Assembly (NCBI GenBank): GCA_013329135.1
Contig: DUKU01000089.1
Span: 3,311-10,467 of the forward strand
Origin: Thermoplasmata archaeon
GTDB lineage: Archaea > Thermoplasmatota > Thermoplasmata > UBA10834
DNA length: 7,157 nt
Reading direction: 5' to 3'
Below the pieces are notes generated by a model. It did no database searches, was not told the origin of the DNA, and saw nothing but the letters and a program-made list of their open reading frames with translations. Shown piece by piece: positions 5,943 to 7,157 of the stretch (position 1 is its first letter; every line of letters starts with the position of its first letter). The position numbers and the translations under genes are program-made.

Positions 5943-6017
5943 TGGGGCCGGGACCGGGAATCGAACCCGGGTCAAGGGATCCACAGTCCCCAAGGATACC
6001 ACTACCCCACCCCGGCC
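5943..6017 (-). tRNA. tRNA-His (anticodon GTG), with encoded G-1 and CCA
   Basis: The minus strand folds into a complete cloverleaf. The acceptor stem is GCCGGGG with TCCCGGC (one G-U pair), and an extra G-1 (6017) faces C73 (5946), the identity pair specific to tRNA-His. The D arm contains the GG of TAGTGGTA, the anticodon stem GGGGA/TCCCT encloses the loop CTGTGGA with anticodon GTG, and the T stem CCGGG/CCCGG encloses TTCGATT. The 3' CCA (5945-5943) is encoded. There is no intron. It delivers histidine at CAC and CAT codons. It is convergent with the 116-aa zinc-ribbon gene and divergent from the microprotein gene at 6171. Confidence 0.97.
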
Positions 6018-6044
6018 ATGAAGCGGCAAGATGGGGTTTTCATA

Positions 6045-6053
6045 GATAAATAT
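6045..6053 (-). promoter_or_regulatory. TATA box for tRNA-His
   Basis: The minus strand reads ATATTTATC, ending about 28 nt before the mature 5' end of the tRNA at 6017. A start about 25 nt downstream would leave a 5' leader of only a few bases. The core is nearly symmetric, so it could also serve the plus strand. Confidence 0.55.
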
Positions 6054-6154
6054 TGCCACATGCGTCCGAGGTCCCTATGGTGGTCCAGATGCGTGGGTAC
6101 TTTCACCTATCTCCCCGGCTCACCCTATTGTCCCTGATGTTCGTATGACTCACT

Positions 6155-6162
6155 GAGGGGAG
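6155..6162 (+). promoter_or_regulatory. Ribosome binding site of the Cys-rich microprotein
   Basis: GAGGGGAG lies 8 nt before the ATG at 6171. This purine-rich site supports translation of the short gene despite its size. Confidence 0.5.
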
Positions 6163-6170
6163 CGTATCAC

Positions 6171-6308
6171 ATGGAAGCTTATGCAGGTGAACACATCGAG
6201 GAGAGGCTCGTCGGGCCAGGGCGGTGCCCGGAGTGCGGTGGCCTCATGGCCTACGCGTCCGGATGCGAGTCATGCCTGAGCTGCGGGCTCTCCCGTTGCG
6301 GCGGGTGA
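6171..6308 (+). CDS. 45-aa Cys-rich zinc microprotein resembling the C-terminal tail of B12-dependent ribonucleotide reductase
   Basis: The frame encodes 45 residues with six cysteines: C19, C22, C32, C35, C38 and C43. The core, RCPECGG followed by GCESCLSCGLSRCGG, resembles from memory the zinc-binding C-terminal tail of adenosylcobalamin-dependent (class II) ribonucleotide reductases, where the pattern is CPxCG, a short gap, then GCxxCxxCGYSKCG. Here it stands alone after an 18-residue N-terminal stretch with its own start and ribosome binding site, and no reductase catalytic sequence precedes it. It could be a free-standing domain, a detached reductase tail or a relict. The Cys spacing (CX2C-X9-CX2CX2C-X4-C) differs from the CX2C-X10-CX2C modules of the genes upstream. 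argF follows 81 nt later with its own probable promoter. That it is a real gene is likely; its function is unknown. Confidence 0.72.
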   Translation: MEAYAGEHIEERLVGPGRCPECGGLMAYASGCESCLSCGLSRCGG

Positions 6309-6349
6309 CCTGTTCCCGCTCTCTGCCCACAAACATGTGCCCCAGGTTC

Positions 6350-6361
6350 AAAAGGCTTAAG
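6350..6361 (+). promoter_or_regulatory. BRE/TATA-like promoter of argF
   Basis: AAAAGGCTTAAG combines an A-rich BRE-like stretch with a weak TATA-like core. The expected transcription start near 6378-6382 would leave a leader of about 10 nt. It could overlap the ribosome binding site at 6377-6384, so exact placement is uncertain. Confidence 0.4.
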
Positions 6362-6376
6362 TCGGCGCTGTCGTTT

Positions 6377-6384
6377 GAGGAGGG
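6377..6384 (+). promoter_or_regulatory. Strong ribosome binding site fixing the GTG start of argF
   Basis: GAGGAGGG lies 5 nt before the GTG at 6390. The alternative in-frame TTG at 6375 overlaps this site and is unlikely to be used. Confidence 0.7.
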
Positions 6385-6389
6385 TACAG

Positions 6390-7157
6390 GTGATTGGACT
6401 GAAGCGCGATATCATCTCGGTTCTCGACATGAAGGACGATTTCGAACAGATACTGAACGAGGCCCTGAAGATGAAGTCAGGTCCCAAGAAGGGGCAGAAG
6501 AAGGACCCCCTCAAGGGCAAGGTGCTTGGCATGGTCTTCGAGAAGCCGAGTCTCAGGACGAGGGTGTCCTTCGAGGTCGGCATGACTCAGCTGGGTGGCT
6601 CGTCATTGTACATCAGCCCCAATGAGGTCCAGATCGGCAAGAGGGAGTCCGCTTACGATGTCGCCAACGTGCTCAGCCGATACGTGGACGGCATCATGTA
6701 CCGGGCGTTCAGCAACGAGGTCATGAGGGAGCTCGCGAAGCACGCGTCCGTCCCCGTCATCAACGGCCTCGACGACATTGAACATCCATGCCAGTGTGCC
6801 GCGGACCTTCTGACCGTCCTCGAGAAGAAGAAGACTCTCAAAGGCCTCCAGATGGTCTATGTCGGTGATGGTAACAACGTGTGCAACTCGTTGCTCCTCG
6901 GATGCGCCCTCGTCGGGATGAACATGCGCGTGGCGACACCGAAGGACCACAGACCGAACCAGGACATCGTGGCCAAGTCCGAGGAGATAGGCAAGGGCAC
7001 AGGCGCGAAGATCGAGGTCATGTCGAACCCGATCCAGGCATGCGAAGGCGCGGACGTTGTTTACACTGACACGTGGGTGTCCATGGGTCAGGAGACAGAG
7101 AAGGCAGAGAGGGAGAAGCTCTTCTTGCCGTACCAAGTCAATTCCAAGCTCACAGAG
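6390..7157 (+). CDS. argF: Ornithine carbamoyltransferase, C-terminus beyond the window
   Basis: The GTG at 6390 opens 256 codons to the window edge. The enzyme transfers the carbamoyl group of carbamoyl phosphate to ornithine, giving citrulline in arginine synthesis in the cytosol. Diagnostic motifs are EKPSLRTR (51-58), the carbamoyl-phosphate site; the IGKRES loop (82-87); HPCQ (132-135); and DTWVSMGQE (227-235), the ornithine-binding SMG loop that separates this family from aspartate carbamoyltransferase. The family length is about 300-310 aa, so some 50 residues, including the HCLP motif, are missing. A strong ribosome binding site and a probable promoter between 6350 and 6361 suggest it is transcribed independently of the microprotein gene. 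No frameshift or missing residue is visible. The identification is very secure. Confidence 0.97.
   Translation, partial: MIGLKRDIISVLDMKDDFEQILNEALKMKSGPKKGQKKDPLKGKVLGMVFEKPSLRTRVSFEVGMTQLGGSSLYISPNEVQIGKRESAYDVANVLSRYVDGIMYRAFSNEVMRELAKHASVPVINGLDDIEHPCQCAADLLTVLEKKKTLKGLQMVYVGDGNNVCNSLLLGCALVGMNMRVATPKDHRPNQDIVAKSEEIGKGTGAKIEVMSNPIQACEGADVVYTDTWVSMGQETEKAEREKLFLPYQVNSKLTE

Noticed and set aside
5924..6017. tRNA-His as an integration (att) site
   Set aside because: The repeated bases are inverted, internal to the tRNA and only ten long; no direct repeat of the tRNA 3' end, integrase or foreign-looking segment is present.
6060..6137. 25-codon plus-strand frame just after the tRNA promoter
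   Set aside because: Its ATG is too close to the TATA-like box for leaderless use, it has no ribosome binding site, and it has no recognisable motif.
6603..7136. 177-codon minus-strand frame opposite argF
   Set aside because: It is the shadow of a well-conserved enzyme and has no recognisable domain.
1..7157. CRISPR array, insertion sequence, toxin-antitoxin pair or defence genes
   Set aside because: No spaced direct repeats, transposase motifs, terminal inverted repeats or defence-family motifs were seen in the window.

Overview
The window looks like chromosomal DNA from a fairly GC-rich archaeon, most plausibly a Thermoplasmata-type euryarchaeote; the lineage is inference. Supporting signs are an archaeal-type RtcB RNA ligase, TATA-like boxes placed 24-30 nt ahead of start codons (leaderless-type promoters), an encoded CCA and G-1 on tRNA-His, a surface protein ending in a PEF-type archaeosortase-like tail, and several CPxCG zinc-ribbon proteins.

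Layout: 1-974 (minus) is the N-terminal 324 codons of rtcB, running off the left edge. A 259-nt divergent intergenic region (975-1233) holds back-to-back promoters and a structured leader. 1234-4659 (plus) encodes a 1141-aa protein with three zinc ribbons, a proline-rich linker, an NG-hexad repeat, a transmembrane helix, two related beta domains, a propeller-like region and a C-terminal sorting-signal-like helix. 4718-5497 (plus) encodes a 259-aa protein with four zinc ribbons and a strongly basic tail. 5570-5920 (plus) encodes a 116-aa protein made almost entirely of three zinc ribbons. 5943-6017 (minus) is tRNA-His(GTG). 6171-6308 (plus) is a 45-aa Cys-rich microprotein resembling the zinc-binding tail of B12-dependent ribonucleotide reductases. 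6390-7157 (plus) is the first 256 codons of ornithine carbamoyltransferase (argF), running off the right edge.

rtcB, tRNA-His and argF are ordinary housekeeping genes. The unusual part is the middle: three consecutive same-strand genes carrying ten CX2C-X10-CX2C modules of identical spacing, followed past the tRNA by an eleventh Cys-rich module of another type. The three proteins appear suited to three places: one spanning the membrane with its ribbons predicted inside, one with a nucleic-acid-binding-like tail, and one that is ribbons only. A shared pathway is an attractive hypothesis, but each gene seems to have its own promoter and nothing in the sequence proves a functional link.
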